A stretch of DNA of 50,276 nt from an uncultured Cytophagales bacterium (GTDB lineage Bacteria > Bacteroidota > Bacteroidia > Cytophagales > Bernardetiaceae), in assembly GCA_937136415.1 (NCBI GenBank), contig CAKZOK010000086.1:1-50276 (forward strand). Direction: 5' to 3'. Within the stretch, counting starts at the first letter, position 1, and every line of letters begins with the position of its first letter. The notes below the pieces were generated by a model that saw only the letters and a list, made by a program, of their open reading frames with translations, searched no databases and was not told the DNA's origin. The position numbers were made by a program, and so were the translations under genes. Shown one piece after another: positions 16,707 to 26,001 of this stretch.

Positions 16707-18569
16707 TTATTTATATCCTTCTGCTTGAAGATTAAATAATTCTGCATATTTTCCATCTTTTGCTAAAAGCTCATCATGTGAACCAATCTCTAAAACTCCA
16801 CCATTTTGCAAGACCAAAATACGGTCTGCCATTCTTACCGTAGAAAAACGATGCGAAATCAAAACGGCTGTTTTTCCCTCAATAAGTTCTGCAAAACGCT
16901 CAAAAACTTCATGTTCAGCTCGTGCATCTAATGCTGCTGTTGGTTCGTCCAAAATAAATAATTGTGCATCACGCATATAAGCACGTCCCAAAGCTACCTT
17001 TTGCCACTCTCCACCAGAAAGCGAAACTCCCCCTTGGAATTTTCGCCCTAGCATTTGGTCATATTTTTCAGGTAATTTTTCTACTACTTTATCAGCCAAA
17101 CTTTTGGTTGCTGCATCTTTTATTAATGGTAAGTTTTCTCTTCGGTTTATATCTCCGATAGCAATATTTTCAGAAACAGTCAATTCAAACTTTACAAAAT
17201 CTTGAAAAATTACACCAATTAAATTTCTAAGTTGTGTAGGATTATATTCTTTCAAATCATAGCCATCTAACAAAATTCTGCCTTCTGTTGGGTCATAAAG
17301 TCGTGCTAAAAGTTTGACAAGTGTTGTTTTTCCTGCACCATTTTCTCCTACTAAAGCTAGTTTTTCGCCTTTGTGAAGCGTAAAAGAAAGATTTTTGATG
17401 GCATAACGCTCTTGATTTTGATATTTGAAACCTACATTTTCAAACACAAAACCTTCTTTGATAGGGTTTGGAACTTGCCTCTGTGTTTCTGTAACAGGAA
17501 TCAATGGCTCTAATTCTAAAAACTCAAACAAATCTTTTAAGTAAAGCGCACTTTGGGCAATGCTAGAAAAACGCCCCATAATTTGCTGCAACATAGAACG
17601 AAGCCTTTCGAATGAGCCAGCCAAAAAAGTCAAATCTCCTAAAGAAATTACCTTTAAAATGGTTTGAGAAATGATAAGTATATACGCACCATAATAAGAA
17701 GCTGTTCCGATAAGTGAAAAAATACTTCCCCAAAAAGCTCTTTTTTGTGTCAATGATTTGTTTTCGTTGTAATAATTATCAGATAATTTTTTAAAACGAT
17801 TTGCCAAAAAATCAGACAAACTAAATACTTTGAGTTCTTTTGCAGAAAAATCACTTGCTCCGATATAACGCAAATAATCTAGTTCTCTTCTTTGAGGAGT
17901 CCAGTTTAGAGATAATGAATATGCACGTTCGTTGAAATGAGTTTCGCCCAAAAAAGCAGGAACTAAAGCCAAAATCAAAATTAAAATAAGCCAACCATTG
18001 AAAGCTACCAAACCAATGGCTAAAGAAATAAGTGTAATAATATCTTGTCCTTGTGATAAAACTTGTGACATCAAAATTATTCTTCCTGCTGTTTGTTGCC
18101 TTGCTCTTTCTAATTTATCATAAAAAGTGGCATCTTCAAACTGTTCTAAATCTAGTTTTGAGGCGTGCCTTATGAGCTGTACTGAAGTATGGTTTGCGAC
18201 CAAATCGCCTAACAGATTGTCAGTAAGGGTAATTACTCTGCTCAAAATTTCAGAAAAAACAGTTAATCCTAATTCTATTCCCACCAAAATCCAAAGATAT
18301 TTTGTGTCTTGAGAAATAAGTTCAAAGGAGGTTTCAGAGTTTATTAATCGAACAATATCATCAATAATCAATTTTCCTACATAAAGCGTAATAAGAGGAA
18401 TAATTGCTTTAAAAACTCTAAGGATTAATGTTGTAAAAGCAAGGCGAGGGCTTGTTTTCCAAATCAATTTGAAAAAACGAGGTAAATAATTGAGTGCCTT
18501 TGCTTGGTCTTTTATTGTTAATTTTTCTGCTTCTGCTTTTCGTTTTTGTGTTCCGTCACCTTTTGCCAT
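16707..18569 (-). CDS. ABC transporter, fused permease-ATPase
   Basis: A 620-residue half-transporter of the exporter (type IV) class, acting as a homodimer in the inner membrane. The N-terminal half holds about six membrane helices (for example around residues 45-65, 95-115, 180-210, 285-320). The nucleotide-binding domain has Walker A GENGAGKTTLVKLL (about 405-418), Q-loop IFQDFVKFE, signature LSGGEWQKVALGRA, Walker B LFILDEPTAALD and the H-loop ISHRFSTVRMADR. The substrate cannot be told; lipid, drug or peptide export are possible. It lies 88 bp downstream of the pseudo-Hsp70 gene on the same strand, with no hairpin between, so they could be co-transcribed. Confidence 0.92.
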   Translation of the reverse strand: MAKGDGTQKRKAEAEKLTIKDQAKALNYLPRFFKLIWKTSPRLAFTTLILRVFKAIIPLITLYVGKLIIDDIVRLINSETSFELISQDTKYLWILVGIELGLTVFSEILSRVITLTDNLLGDLVANHTSVQLIRHASKLDLEQFEDATFYDKLERARQQTAGRIILMSQVLSQGQDIITLISLAIGLVAFNGWLILILILALVPAFLGETHFNERAYSLSLNWTPQRRELDYLRYIGASDFSAKELKVFSLSDFLANRFKKLSDNYYNENKSLTQKRAFWGSIFSLIGTASYYGAYILIISQTILKVISLGDLTFLAGSFERLRSMLQQIMGRFSSIAQSALYLKDLFEFLELEPLIPVTETQRQVPNPIKEGFVFENVGFKYQNQERYAIKNLSFTLHKGEKLALVGENGAGKTTLVKLLARLYDPTEGRILLDGYDLKEYNPTQLRNLIGVIFQDFVKFELTVSENIAIGDINRRENLPLIKDAATKSLADKVVEKLPEKYDQMLGRKFQGGVSLSGGEWQKVALGRAYMRDAQLFILDEPTAALDARAEHEVFERFAELIEGKTAVLISHRFSTVRMADRILVLQNGGVLEIGSHDELLAKDGKYAELFNLQAEGYK

Positions 18570-18657
18570 TTTATATATAATAAGTGGTTTGCTAATTTTT
18601 TATTGCTATTCGATTACAAATTTAAGGCAAAATAGTTTTGTTTGATGTCTAGATGTT

Positions 18658-20832
18658 TTACTTTACAAAAGCTTGTGTTATATCTTTCACATTTTCAAGA
18701 ACAATATCAGTTCTGCGAATTGTTCCATCAGGGTTTTTATAATTTTTTTTATAAAATTTATATTTTTCTACACGATGGCGAGCATTTGGAGGGGGCATAA
18801 AATCAATGATTTTTTCTTCTATATCTATTTTTCCTTTCCATGTTGTGAAACGGTCTTGAGGAATAGAATAAGTAAAAATATATTGCCCATCTTCTTCTCT
18901 AACTGCCAAAATTTCCATTCTACTATTTTTAATTCTGTTGAGTTCGGTATGAAAGACAGTGCCTGAGTATTTTCCGATAAGTTCTTCTAAATTTTCTACT
19001 TCTTGATTACTAGATTCTTCTTGTGTTTGAGAAAGATTTGACTTAGAGAATGAAAAAGGTGAGTTTGGAATTTGGGTAGCCAAAATAATTCCGATAGCCA
19101 AAACAGCAAATACAATTCCTGCAATTAGAAAAATACCTATTCCTTTTGGTTTGGTAATTTTGATTTTGCGTTTATCTAAGAGAATTTCTATATCTGATTT
19201 TGAATAATGAATTTTGTCGCCTAATTCCAAAATTTCTTTAAAATGTTCTTGAGAAAGCATTCTACCTTTCAATCTTTCTTGCAATTCAAAGTCTAATATT
19301 TCTTCTCTTGTCTGTAATTTTAGATTTCTTTGACGAAAAAAAATAGAGAGTTCTTTTTCAGAAAATCCATTTTGTTCGGCTACTGCTGAGAGTTGAGGGT
19401 AATATTCACTTGGAAAAAAACGCCCTACTTTTCTTCTTTCCACATTGGTTTCTAAAAGTTCTCGGAGAGGCAAAATACGTATAGATGCTGCCTTCAAACG
19501 TTGTTCGAATTCGGATTCACTGATGCCTAATTCTCTTGCTTTTGTACGCAAATTTTTCATTTGTTCGGTAGAGAGCAACTCATCTTTTGCCATTTCTTGA
19601 GCCTGATTCAAAAGAATTTCTAAGGCAGGCATAACTTTCAATCCATTTTCTTTGACCACCTTAGCCACCGTTTCTTGATTCCAGTTTTGAGAATTGATAT
19701 AAAGATTCCATTTTCTTTTTGGTAAAAAATATTGATAAATCAAAAAATGTGGAATAGCTTCTTTTATCAATGTTTCTTCAACCAAAACAGGCTCATTTGT
19801 TTCTTGTTTGTCCAAATGATTTTTGATTCCTTTCAAAATATAACGTGTGGCTTCTTGGTCTGTAAAAGTATGAATAGTGTATTGTCTATGAATCAATAAA
19901 GCCTTCACTTCGGCTTGCAAGAGCAAATTACCTATCAAATAGATTTCAGAATCTTTGGATATATTCTCAACAATTCGTTCTGTTAGTTCACGGTTCTGAA
20001 TGCGCAACAATTCTACTTCTTGCGAGCTTATAATAGCTGTTGCACTCGTTCCGTTAGACAGACGAACAGTAATAAAACTTTGTTTTTCTTCTCTCATCTG
20101 ATTGAGCCATTCTTCTGCTCTATGTGAGTGTAAGGCAACTTCTTCATCTAAATCTACACTGGTTGGGAGCTGCCTCATGGCTCTCTGTAAGACAAATTTT
20201 ACCAATTCTTTTTCAAAATCCCAATCCGAAACATCTTGTATTTTTTTAGTAACAGTTTGATTTTTTTTGTTATTGTTTTCGATAGCTGTCAGCATGATGC
20301 GTTCTCCAAAACTATCTATGAAAGCAAGAGGCGATTTTGAAATCTGTAATGTAAGATTTTTTCCTTCTATTAAAGCATCAATATAAGAGGGAGACGCAAG
20401 ATTATGAAATCCTTTTTTTGTAAAATAAGAATTAAATTTTTCAATTAATTTGTCTGAAAAAGCAGGAGAAAATACACATAAGAGAGGAATAGCACCTTGG
20501 AAATTAGGTGATAATCGTTCGAATTCTATTTTTATATTTTCTACAATACTATCAAATAATCTTTCGTAAGAATGAGAAGCTCCTAACCAATCGAATGTTT
20601 TGTTTTTTTCCATTCCGTAAGCAGGATTACGAATTGCATTGCTAGAAGCATCTAAAATTTCATATTGTTTTTTAGAAATAGGTTTGATTTGTGTATCTAT
20701 TTCAAAAAAAAGTTCGACATATTCTTTTCCTTGATAGGGAATAGAAAGTAAGTTTTGAGAATTATAAAAAGCCGAACTACAATATTCTTCTGTGATAATA
20801 AGGCAAATTGTAGAAGTTGAATGCGTATTCAT
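18658..20832 (-). CDS. Membrane-anchored protein with degenerate Hsp70-like N-terminus
   Basis: Not a recognised named family. Residues 1-336 follow the order of an Hsp70 nucleotide-binding domain: a DWDFEKELVKFVLQRAMRQL helix (about 203-222) like the Hsp70 FDNxLVxHF region, a long helical segment with the H-R-A-E-x-L pattern, SSQEVELL, then EIYLIGN (about 296-302) and TDQEATRYILKG (about 324-335) like VLVGG and PDEAVAxGA. The ATP-binding loops are lost: no DLGTT at the N-terminus, and DSFGER (173-178) stands where DLGGGT is expected. Residues about 380-560 carry three or four roughly 60-residue helical units (GISESEFEQRL, GFSEKELSIFF, HYSKSDIEILL). One transmembrane helix lies at about 564-587, then a ~135-residue domain. 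Probably a non-catalytic scaffold. Confidence 0.6.
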   Translation of the reverse strand: MNTHSTSTICLIITEEYCSSAFYNSQNLLSIPYQGKEYVELFFEIDTQIKPISKKQYEILDASSNAIRNPAYGMEKNKTFDWLGASHSYERLFDSIVENIKIEFERLSPNFQGAIPLLCVFSPAFSDKLIEKFNSYFTKKGFHNLASPSYIDALIEGKNLTLQISKSPLAFIDSFGERIMLTAIENNNKKNQTVTKKIQDVSDWDFEKELVKFVLQRAMRQLPTSVDLDEEVALHSHRAEEWLNQMREEKQSFITVRLSNGTSATAIISSQEVELLRIQNRELTERIVENISKDSEIYLIGNLLLQAEVKALLIHRQYTIHTFTDQEATRYILKGIKNHLDKQETNEPVLVEETLIKEAIPHFLIYQYFLPKRKWNLYINSQNWNQETVAKVVKENGLKVMPALEILLNQAQEMAKDELLSTEQMKNLRTKARELGISESEFEQRLKAASIRILPLRELLETNVERRKVGRFFPSEYYPQLSAVAEQNGFSEKELSIFFRQRNLKLQTREEILDFELQERLKGRMLSQEHFKEILELGDKIHYSKSDIEILLDKRKIKITKPKGIGIFLIAGIVFAVLAIGIILATQIPNSPFSFSKSNLSQTQEESSNQEVENLEELIGKYSGTVFHTELNRIKNSRMEILAVREEDGQYIFTYSIPQDRFTTWKGKIDIEEKIIDFMPPPNARHRVEKYKFYKKNYKNPDGTIRRTDIVLENVKDITQAFVK

Positions 20833-21042
20833 AAGATATACAAAGAATGAAAAAAAATAAAGTTATTTTTATTAAAATAATTTATTGAAAAATTTGTTCC
20901 AAAGATACAAAAAAGCATAAACAAATTTTGTTGCCTAATTTTTTCAATTAGGGCAAACGCACGAAAAAAAATTGTACTCATTTAAAGCAAATCAAGCTAG
21001 TTTTTAACTTTGAGAGTTGAATTTGCTCTGATAATTGAAGTA

Positions 21043-21069
21043 TGTTTAAACTAGGCTGTTCAAAATTTG
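21043..21069 (+). repeat. Dispersed 27-nt repeat, copy 2 (TAGGCTGTTCA core)
   Basis: Same orientation and 24/27 identity with 3131-3157. The similarity fades on both sides. Confidence 0.5.
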
Positions 21070-21107
21070 GTTATTTTCTCATACAGTTTTCGTGTCTTTT
21101 GAAATTT

Positions 21108-21178
21108 AGCTACATCGTAGCGTAACCTTTGTAGAATAGAAAAATGATATAATTTCAAGGTTTCGCTACTCTGTAGCT
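21108..21178. repeat. Imperfect 22-nt inverted repeat
   Basis: The left arm 21108-21129 (AGCTACATCGTAGCG...) and right arm 21157-21178 (...CGCTACTCTGTAGCT) are complementary at 19 of 22 positions around a 27-nt A/T-rich loop. No T-run follows, so it is not a normal terminator. Confidence 0.55.
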
Positions 21179-21249
21179 CCTAAATGCCTTCATTTTGATT
21201 AAAATCTACAAAGAGTACGCTGCCATGCAGCTAGAATAAAATTTTATAA

Positions 21250-21289
21250 GGTGTTGATAATCAAAAGGTTAAATGCCAAATTTGCGTTA
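21250..21289 (-). repeat. Dispersed repeat, second copy of the 40-nt segment
   Basis: 32 of 40 positions match 4761-4800, in the same orientation, including TTGATAATCA and GGTTAAAT blocks. Its end reads TAACGCAAATTTGGCATT on the minus strand, the most diverged copy of the 18-nt motif. Confidence 0.5.
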
Positions 21290-21428
21290 TAAAAACAAGC
21301 TGCGAAAATCTTAAACACAATCAATGTTTGGGGTTTTCGCAAAGTTGTTATTAAGGAATAGGAATTAAATAAATCACTATTTTAAAATATTGATAATCCA
21401 TAATTTTTAATTTATACAATGAAATTTG

Positions 21429-22514
21429 ATGAAGTTTAAAAAAAATAATCTAAAAAAAACAGCAAAATATATTGGAGTTTTTCTTTTGTTTTTGAGTCTT
21501 TTGCTTCTTTGGCAGAGAGAGTTGGTTGCGTATTGTTTTTTACAACTTAATGGACAATTAGAGGTAATGAACAATGCTCGTTCGTTCGAAGAATTGAAAA
21601 AAGATACAAATTTCTCAGATTCTTTAAAGGCAAAAATCAAAATCATTGAAGAGGCTCGGAAATTTGGAATGGAAAAATTAGGAATGAAATTCTCTCAAAA
21701 TTATACCAAAATATACGACCAAAAAGGAAAAGATATTTTGTGGAATGTTTCGGCAGCTTATCCTTACAAATTAGAAGCCTATAAATGGAGTTTTCCAGTA
21801 GTAGGAACATTTTCATATAAAGGATATTTTGATTTGGAAAAAGCCAAAAAAGAAAGAGATAGATTGAAAAAGGAAGGGGAGAAAATCAAAAATCAAACTA
21901 TTTTTTTTGATACAAATATTCGTTCTGTTTCAGCTTGGTCGACCCTTGGTTGGTTTGAAGATGTTTTGCTTTCTACTAATTTACAAAGAAATGAGGGGGA
22001 TTTGGTAGAACTAATTTTACACGAACTTACACATGCAACATTGTATGTAAAAGATAGTGTGAGTTTTAATGAAAATTTAGCTAATTTTGTTGGAGAAGAG
22101 GGAGCAAAATTGTTCTTAGAAGAAAAATATGGACAAAATTCGAAAGAGCTAAATAAATATATTTTTTCGTTACAAGATTCCAAAAAGTATAAAAATTTTA
22201 TACTTTTGGCTTCTAATTCATTAGATTCTCTTTATAATTCGTATCATTTTTCAAATGAATTGCCAGAGAACGAAAAACAAATATCCAAACAAAATCATTT
22301 TGATTTAATTAAATTAAAAATAGATACTGTTTCCTTTTCAAATAAAAATTGGGCAAAACGTTTTCAGCAACGAAAAATTAATAATACTAATTTTATGAGT
22401 GTAAGAAGGTATAACTCAAGTCAAGAAACATTAAAGAATATTTTTGAAGAAAAATTTAATCAAGATTTGAAAGAATTTTTAAAATTTTTTAGTGAAAAAT
22501 ATCCATCTTTGTAA
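21429..22514 (+). CDS. Zinc aminopeptidase of the PF10023 (DUF2265) type
   Basis: A 361-residue protein (ATG at 21429; the TTG one codon earlier is less likely) with an N-terminal membrane anchor (about 13-28). It has a zinc-peptidase motif HELTH (His198, Glu199, His202) followed by NENLANFVGEEGA, whose Glu could be the third metal ligand. The context GWFEDVLLST before the motif and the overall length fit the putative aminopeptidase family PF10023. It would act at the periplasmic face. A short ATG frame at 21420 stops after six codons and is not a gene. The mce gene follows 45 bp downstream on the same strand, without an obvious functional link. Confidence 0.85.
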   Translation: MKFKKNNLKKTAKYIGVFLLFLSLLLLWQRELVAYCFLQLNGQLEVMNNARSFEELKKDTNFSDSLKAKIKIIEEARKFGMEKLGMKFSQNYTKIYDQKGKDILWNVSAAYPYKLEAYKWSFPVVGTFSYKGYFDLEKAKKERDRLKKEGEKIKNQTIFFDTNIRSVSAWSTLGWFEDVLLSTNLQRNEGDLVELILHELTHATLYVKDSVSFNENLANFVGEEGAKLFLEEKYGQNSKELNKYIFSLQDSKKYKNFILLASNSLDSLYNSYHFSNELPENEKQISKQNHFDLIKLKIDTVSFSNKNWAKRFQQRKINNTNFMSVRRYNSSQETLKNIFEEKFNQDLKEFLKFFSEKYPSL

Positions 22515-22559
22515 AGTAAACAACAAAATTAATTTTTATCTTTTAATTTGTAATAACCT

Positions 22560-22970
22560 ATGGCATTTTTACGAGTAGAACATATTGGCATTGCCATTAA
22601 AAGTTTAGAAAAATCAAATGAACTTTTTCAAAAATTATTTGGAAAAGAACATTATAAGGTAGAAAAAGTAGAACGAGAGGGAGTAAGTACATCATTTTTT
22701 CAATTAGGAGAAACTAAAATTGAGCTTTTGGAGGCTACCACAAAAGAAAGTGCAATTTCCAAATTTATTGAAAAAAAAGGAGAAGGAATCCATCATATTG
22801 CTTATGAAGTAGATGATATTTTGGCAGAAATGAAACGATTAGAAAATGAAGGGTTTGTACTTTTGAGTCAAGAACCAAAAACAGGAGCAGACAATAAATT
22901 GATTTGTTTTCTACACCCAAAAACTACAAATGGCGTTTTGGTAGAGCTGTGTCAAGAGCAAAAAAAATAG
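22560..22970 (+). CDS. mce: Methylmalonyl-CoA epimerase
   Basis: Interconverts (R)- and (S)-methylmalonyl-CoA in the propionyl-CoA/succinyl-CoA route; cytoplasmic. It has the length (136 residues) and vicinal-oxygen-chelate fold of the family: VEHIGIAIKSLEKS with metal ligand His8, LGETKIELLEAT, GIHHIAYEVDD with His79, and the final NGVLVELCQ with metal ligand Glu129. It lies 45 bp after the aminopeptidase gene. Mutase genes are not in the window. A TATCTTTT promoter-like box is about 20 bp upstream of the start, so it may have its own promoter. Confidence 0.92.
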   Translation: MAFLRVEHIGIAIKSLEKSNELFQKLFGKEHYKVEKVEREGVSTSFFQLGETKIELLEATTKESAISKFIEKKGEGIHHIAYEVDDILAEMKRLENEGFVLLSQEPKTGADNKLICFLHPKTTNGVLVELCQEQKK

Positions 22971-23071
22971 AAAAACACTAACTATATTCTATAATTACAA
23001 AGCAAATAAGTAACTTGAATGAGTATTTTCTTGAAATAAATATTCTAAAACAAATTAGTATTAGTTGATTA

Positions 23072-23920
23072 ATGATAAATTCTGATTCGGTTCTATCACC
23101 CAACGAACGTGTAATAGTGGCTATTATAGCCATTATTATTCATGTTTTTCTTGCCATTGTTTTATTTGTAAAACCTGTTTGGGAGCGTCCTATTCCTCCT
23201 CCAGAGCCTGTTGGGATTACATTTGTTAGTTTTGGAAACGTAAAAACTCCAACTCCAACACCTGCACCTTCTCAAAGTGAATTTATGCCGTCTGTAGAAA
23301 CAAATGAAAATCAAATAACAGAACAGTCAGAAGAGGTGAAAGATATTGTTTCTCAAAAACAAACACCTAATATCCAATCTACCAAAAATGATAATAATTT
23401 AAGTGTCCCTGACACTAAAAAAGAAACTAAAAATATCAAACAAAAAAAAGAAATTCCAAAAGAAACCCAAAAAGATGAAACAGAACAAAAAACAAAAGAA
23501 ATAAAAAAACAAAAAGAAACAACTCAAAAACCAAAAGAAAAAAATACAACTACTTCGAATACAGAAACAGATTCAAAAACAAAAGATAAACAAGGAAATT
23601 CAGAAGATACAGATATTACTGAAAAAGTAGGAGTAAAAGACGGAACACAAATCAGTGTATCAGGTTGGAGGTGGATAACCAAACCCAAGCCAAAAGATGA
23701 GTTAAATGAGCAAGGAAAAATAGTATTTGATATTACCATTGACCAAAATGGAAATGTGATACATGTAAAATTAGTAGAACAAAGCTCAACGATTGGTATT
23801 GCAACTTATACAGCATATAAAAAAGCAATTTTAGATACAAAGTTTGAAAGAACAGTATTTAGTCCTGCGACAGAAGCAACAGTAGGAAGACTTACTTTTA
23901 ATATCAAAGTAGGAAAATAA
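23072..23920 (+). CDS. TonB-like energy transducer
   Basis: A 282-residue protein with the TonB layout: short cytoplasmic N-terminus, one membrane anchor (ERVIVAIIAIIIHVFLAIVLFV, about 12-33), a Pro-rich then Lys/Glu/Thr-rich periplasmic linker (about 40-185), and a C-terminal beta-alpha-beta domain (GKIVFDITIDQNGNVIHVKLV..., about 214-282) as in TonB C-terminal domains. It would couple proton motive force to outer-membrane receptors. ExbB/ExbD genes are not adjacent, and the domain is somewhat shorter than classical TonB, so a TonB-box-like structural role is possible. The linker is extremely rich in KET/KQ repeats. Monocistronic. Confidence 0.78.
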   Translation: MINSDSVLSPNERVIVAIIAIIIHVFLAIVLFVKPVWERPIPPPEPVGITFVSFGNVKTPTPTPAPSQSEFMPSVETNENQITEQSEEVKDIVSQKQTPNIQSTKNDNNLSVPDTKKETKNIKQKKEIPKETQKDETEQKTKEIKKQKETTQKPKEKNTTTSNTETDSKTKDKQGNSEDTDITEKVGVKDGTQISVSGWRWITKPKPKDELNEQGKIVFDITIDQNGNVIHVKLVEQSSTIGIATYTAYKKAILDTKFERTVFSPATEATVGRLTFNIKVGK

Positions 23921-24148
23921 ATAATTTGAAAATAATTTGTTACTTTTTATTAAAAAATGGATTATAGAGAATAAAACTCTTTAGATTTTTGATAAATTTT
24001 TCAATAAAGACACACATTTTATTTTCTTATTTGGCTATATTCTGTAAATTTACCATTACAAATTAAAAATAGACCTTACACACAGTTATATATTTATACA
24101 AAAAATGTTTGAATATACTAACTCATTACATAAAAATTTATAGAAACT

Positions 24149-25129
24149 ATGCGAGTAATTCAATTTAGAGAAGCCTTACGTGAAGCCATGAATGAAGAAA
24201 TGCGCCGTGATGAAAGCGTTTTTTTGATGGGCGAAGAAGTAGCAGAATATAACGGAGCTTATAAAGTCAGCCAAGGAATGTTAGACGAGTTTGGAGCAAA
24301 ACGTATCATTGATACACCGATTGCCGAATTAGGTTTTGCAGGAATTGGAGTGGGAGCAGCCATGAACGGCTTGCGTCCAATTATTGAGTTTATGACCTTC
24401 AATTTTTCATTAGTTGCCATTGACCAAGTAATTAACTCGGCTGCCAAAACATTGGCTATGTCGGCAGGGCAATATGGTTCTCCGATTGTTTTTCGTGGAC
24501 CAACAGGAAATGCAGGGCAATTAGGAGCGCAGCATTCCCAAAATTTTGAAAATTGGTATGCCAATACACCAGGCTTAAAGGTAGTTGTGCCAGCCAATCC
24601 ACATGATGCAAAAGGGCTGCTCAAATCATCTATTCGTGACAATGACCCTGTAATTTTTATGGAGTCTGAAATGATGTATGGCGATAAAGGCGAAGTTCCA
24701 GAGGAAGAATATTTGATTCCTCTAGGTGTAGCTGATGTGAAAAGACAAGGAACAGATGTTACAGTAGTTTCTTTTGGCAAAATTTTGAAAGTAGCCCAAC
24801 AGGCTGCCGAAGAATTAGAAAAAGAAGGGATTTCAGTTGAAATAATAGATTTAAGAACTGTTCGTCCAATTGATTATGCTGCCATTGTCAAGTCTGTCAA
24901 GAAAACAAATCGTTTGGTAATTGTTGAAGAAGCATGGCCACTGGCTTCTATTGCGACAGATATTACCTACAATGTGCAGCGTCACGCATTTGATTATTTA
25001 GATGCTCCTATTCGCAGAGTAAACTCTATGGACGTGCCTTTGAGTTATGCGCCAACGCTTATTGAAGCTGTTTTGCCAAATGTTAAGCGTACTATCGAAG
25101 CTATCAAAAGTGTAACCTATGTTAGTTAA
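24149..25129 (+). CDS. pdhB: Pyruvate dehydrogenase E1 component, beta subunit
   Basis: Forms the alpha2beta2 E1 enzyme that decarboxylates pyruvate with thiamine diphosphate. Hallmarks are REALREAMNEEMRRDESVFLMGEEVAEYNGAYKVSQGM, RIIDTPIAELGFAGIGVGAA, the GxPIVFRGPTGNAGQLGAQHSQ loop, and the C-terminal IEIIDLRTVRPID and EEAWPLASIATDI segments. The 326-residue length matches E1-beta. The alpha subunit and the E2/E3 genes are not neighbours, which is common in Bacteroidota. The pyruvate (rather than branched-chain oxoacid) assignment rests on overall likeness to PdhB and is probable, not certain. Codon use is richer in G/C than nearby genes, as expected for a highly expressed gene. Confidence 0.9.
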   Translation: MRVIQFREALREAMNEEMRRDESVFLMGEEVAEYNGAYKVSQGMLDEFGAKRIIDTPIAELGFAGIGVGAAMNGLRPIIEFMTFNFSLVAIDQVINSAAKTLAMSAGQYGSPIVFRGPTGNAGQLGAQHSQNFENWYANTPGLKVVVPANPHDAKGLLKSSIRDNDPVIFMESEMMYGDKGEVPEEEYLIPLGVADVKRQGTDVTVVSFGKILKVAQQAAEELEKEGISVEIIDLRTVRPIDYAAIVKSVKKTNRLVIVEEAWPLASIATDITYNVQRHAFDYLDAPIRRVNSMDVPLSYAPTLIEAVLPNVKRTIEAIKSVTYVS

Positions 25130-25259
25130 TTAGGTATTCAAATTTATGAGTGATTAAAAAACTTATACCTTTAAATTCAATAAAATATTTTGATTTATCA
25201 ATAAAATAACGAAATTTACAGATACATACTGGATTTCAAAATTATTTACTCCTTACAAC

Positions 25260-25883
25260 ATGAAAAAACGAACCATTTTTACTTTTGTCTTTTTGGCGTG
25301 TGCTATCGGACTGAGTTATGCACTTGTTAATACTATCAAAACAACCATTGAGCAAGAACAACTCATTGTAGAATCTGAAGCTCGTGTTATCGAACGCCTC
25401 AAAATCATTCGTGAAGCTCAAAAAACATATCAACTACGTTATGGAAGATATACACCAAGTTGGGACTCTTTAGAGCAATTTATGAGAGAAGGTGTTATTT
25501 ATAATGTCAGTAAAAAAGAAATTGTAATTCCTAAAGACAAAATTCGTACTCTCGAAACATATCACTTAGGCGATAGTATCCGAATTATCTATGATACATT
25601 GGGTACAATTCCTGCAAGAAATAGTGTTTTTGAAGATGGAAAGCCTACCTTCAATTTAGATAGTATCGGTTATATTCCAGGAAAAGGCGAACAACAATTC
25701 AAACTGTTTGTAGAGAAAAAACCAACAGGAAAAACAGATATTATGGCTGATTATATTGAAGTAATTGACCCTTTTCCAGTCAATAAAGAACGTTCGGACG
25801 AAAACCTAAACCGTCGTACAAAATTCTTACGTTTCGGTTCTCTGAACGAAGTTTCGACAGTTGGTAACTGGGAGGATAAATAA
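25260..25883 (+). CDS. Conserved single-pass membrane protein
   Basis: A 207-residue protein with one N-terminal membrane segment (TIFTFVFLACAIGLSYALVN, about 4-23) and an extracytoplasmic domain. The segment after the anchor, RLKIIREAQKTYQLRYGRYTPSWDSL, resembles pseudopilin-like N-terminal regions and is a pattern I associate with a conserved but unnamed Bacteroidota family. No processing site of the prepilin type is seen. It follows pdhB by 130 bp and is closed by a strong terminator. Function unknown. Confidence 0.7.
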   Translation: MKKRTIFTFVFLACAIGLSYALVNTIKTTIEQEQLIVESEARVIERLKIIREAQKTYQLRYGRYTPSWDSLEQFMREGVIYNVSKKEIVIPKDKIRTLETYHLGDSIRIIYDTLGTIPARNSVFEDGKPTFNLDSIGYIPGKGEQQFKLFVEKKPTGKTDIMADYIEVIDPFPVNKERSDENLNRRTKFLRFGSLNEVSTVGNWEDK

Positions 25884-25914
25884 GAATACAAATTATTATT
25901 TTATTATCTCAATG

Positions 25915-25956
25915 AAAAACGATTATCAATTAAAGAATGATAATCGTTTTTTTTTT
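25915..25956 (+). terminator. Strong Rho-independent terminator
   Basis: AAACGATTATCA and TGATAATCGTTT form a 12-bp perfect stem with an A-rich 9-nt loop, followed by about ten T. Confidence 0.88.
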
Positions 25957-26001
25957 GAGATAATTTCACAGAAATTTTTATAAATTTTAAATACTCAAAT
26001 T

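Larger units (their letters stand above)
20833..21428. other. Repeat-rich 596-bp intergenic region
   Basis: Divergent spacer between the pseudo-Hsp70 gene and the aminopeptidase gene, with no plausible ORF. It contains the second copy of the TAGGCTGTTCA repeat (21043-21069), an imperfect inverted repeat (21108-21178), a short GCTGC/GCAGC hairpin near 21218-21231 and the second copy of the 40-nt repeat (21250-21289). It resembles the remains of one or more small mobile elements. Promoters for both genes must lie here. Confidence 0.5.
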
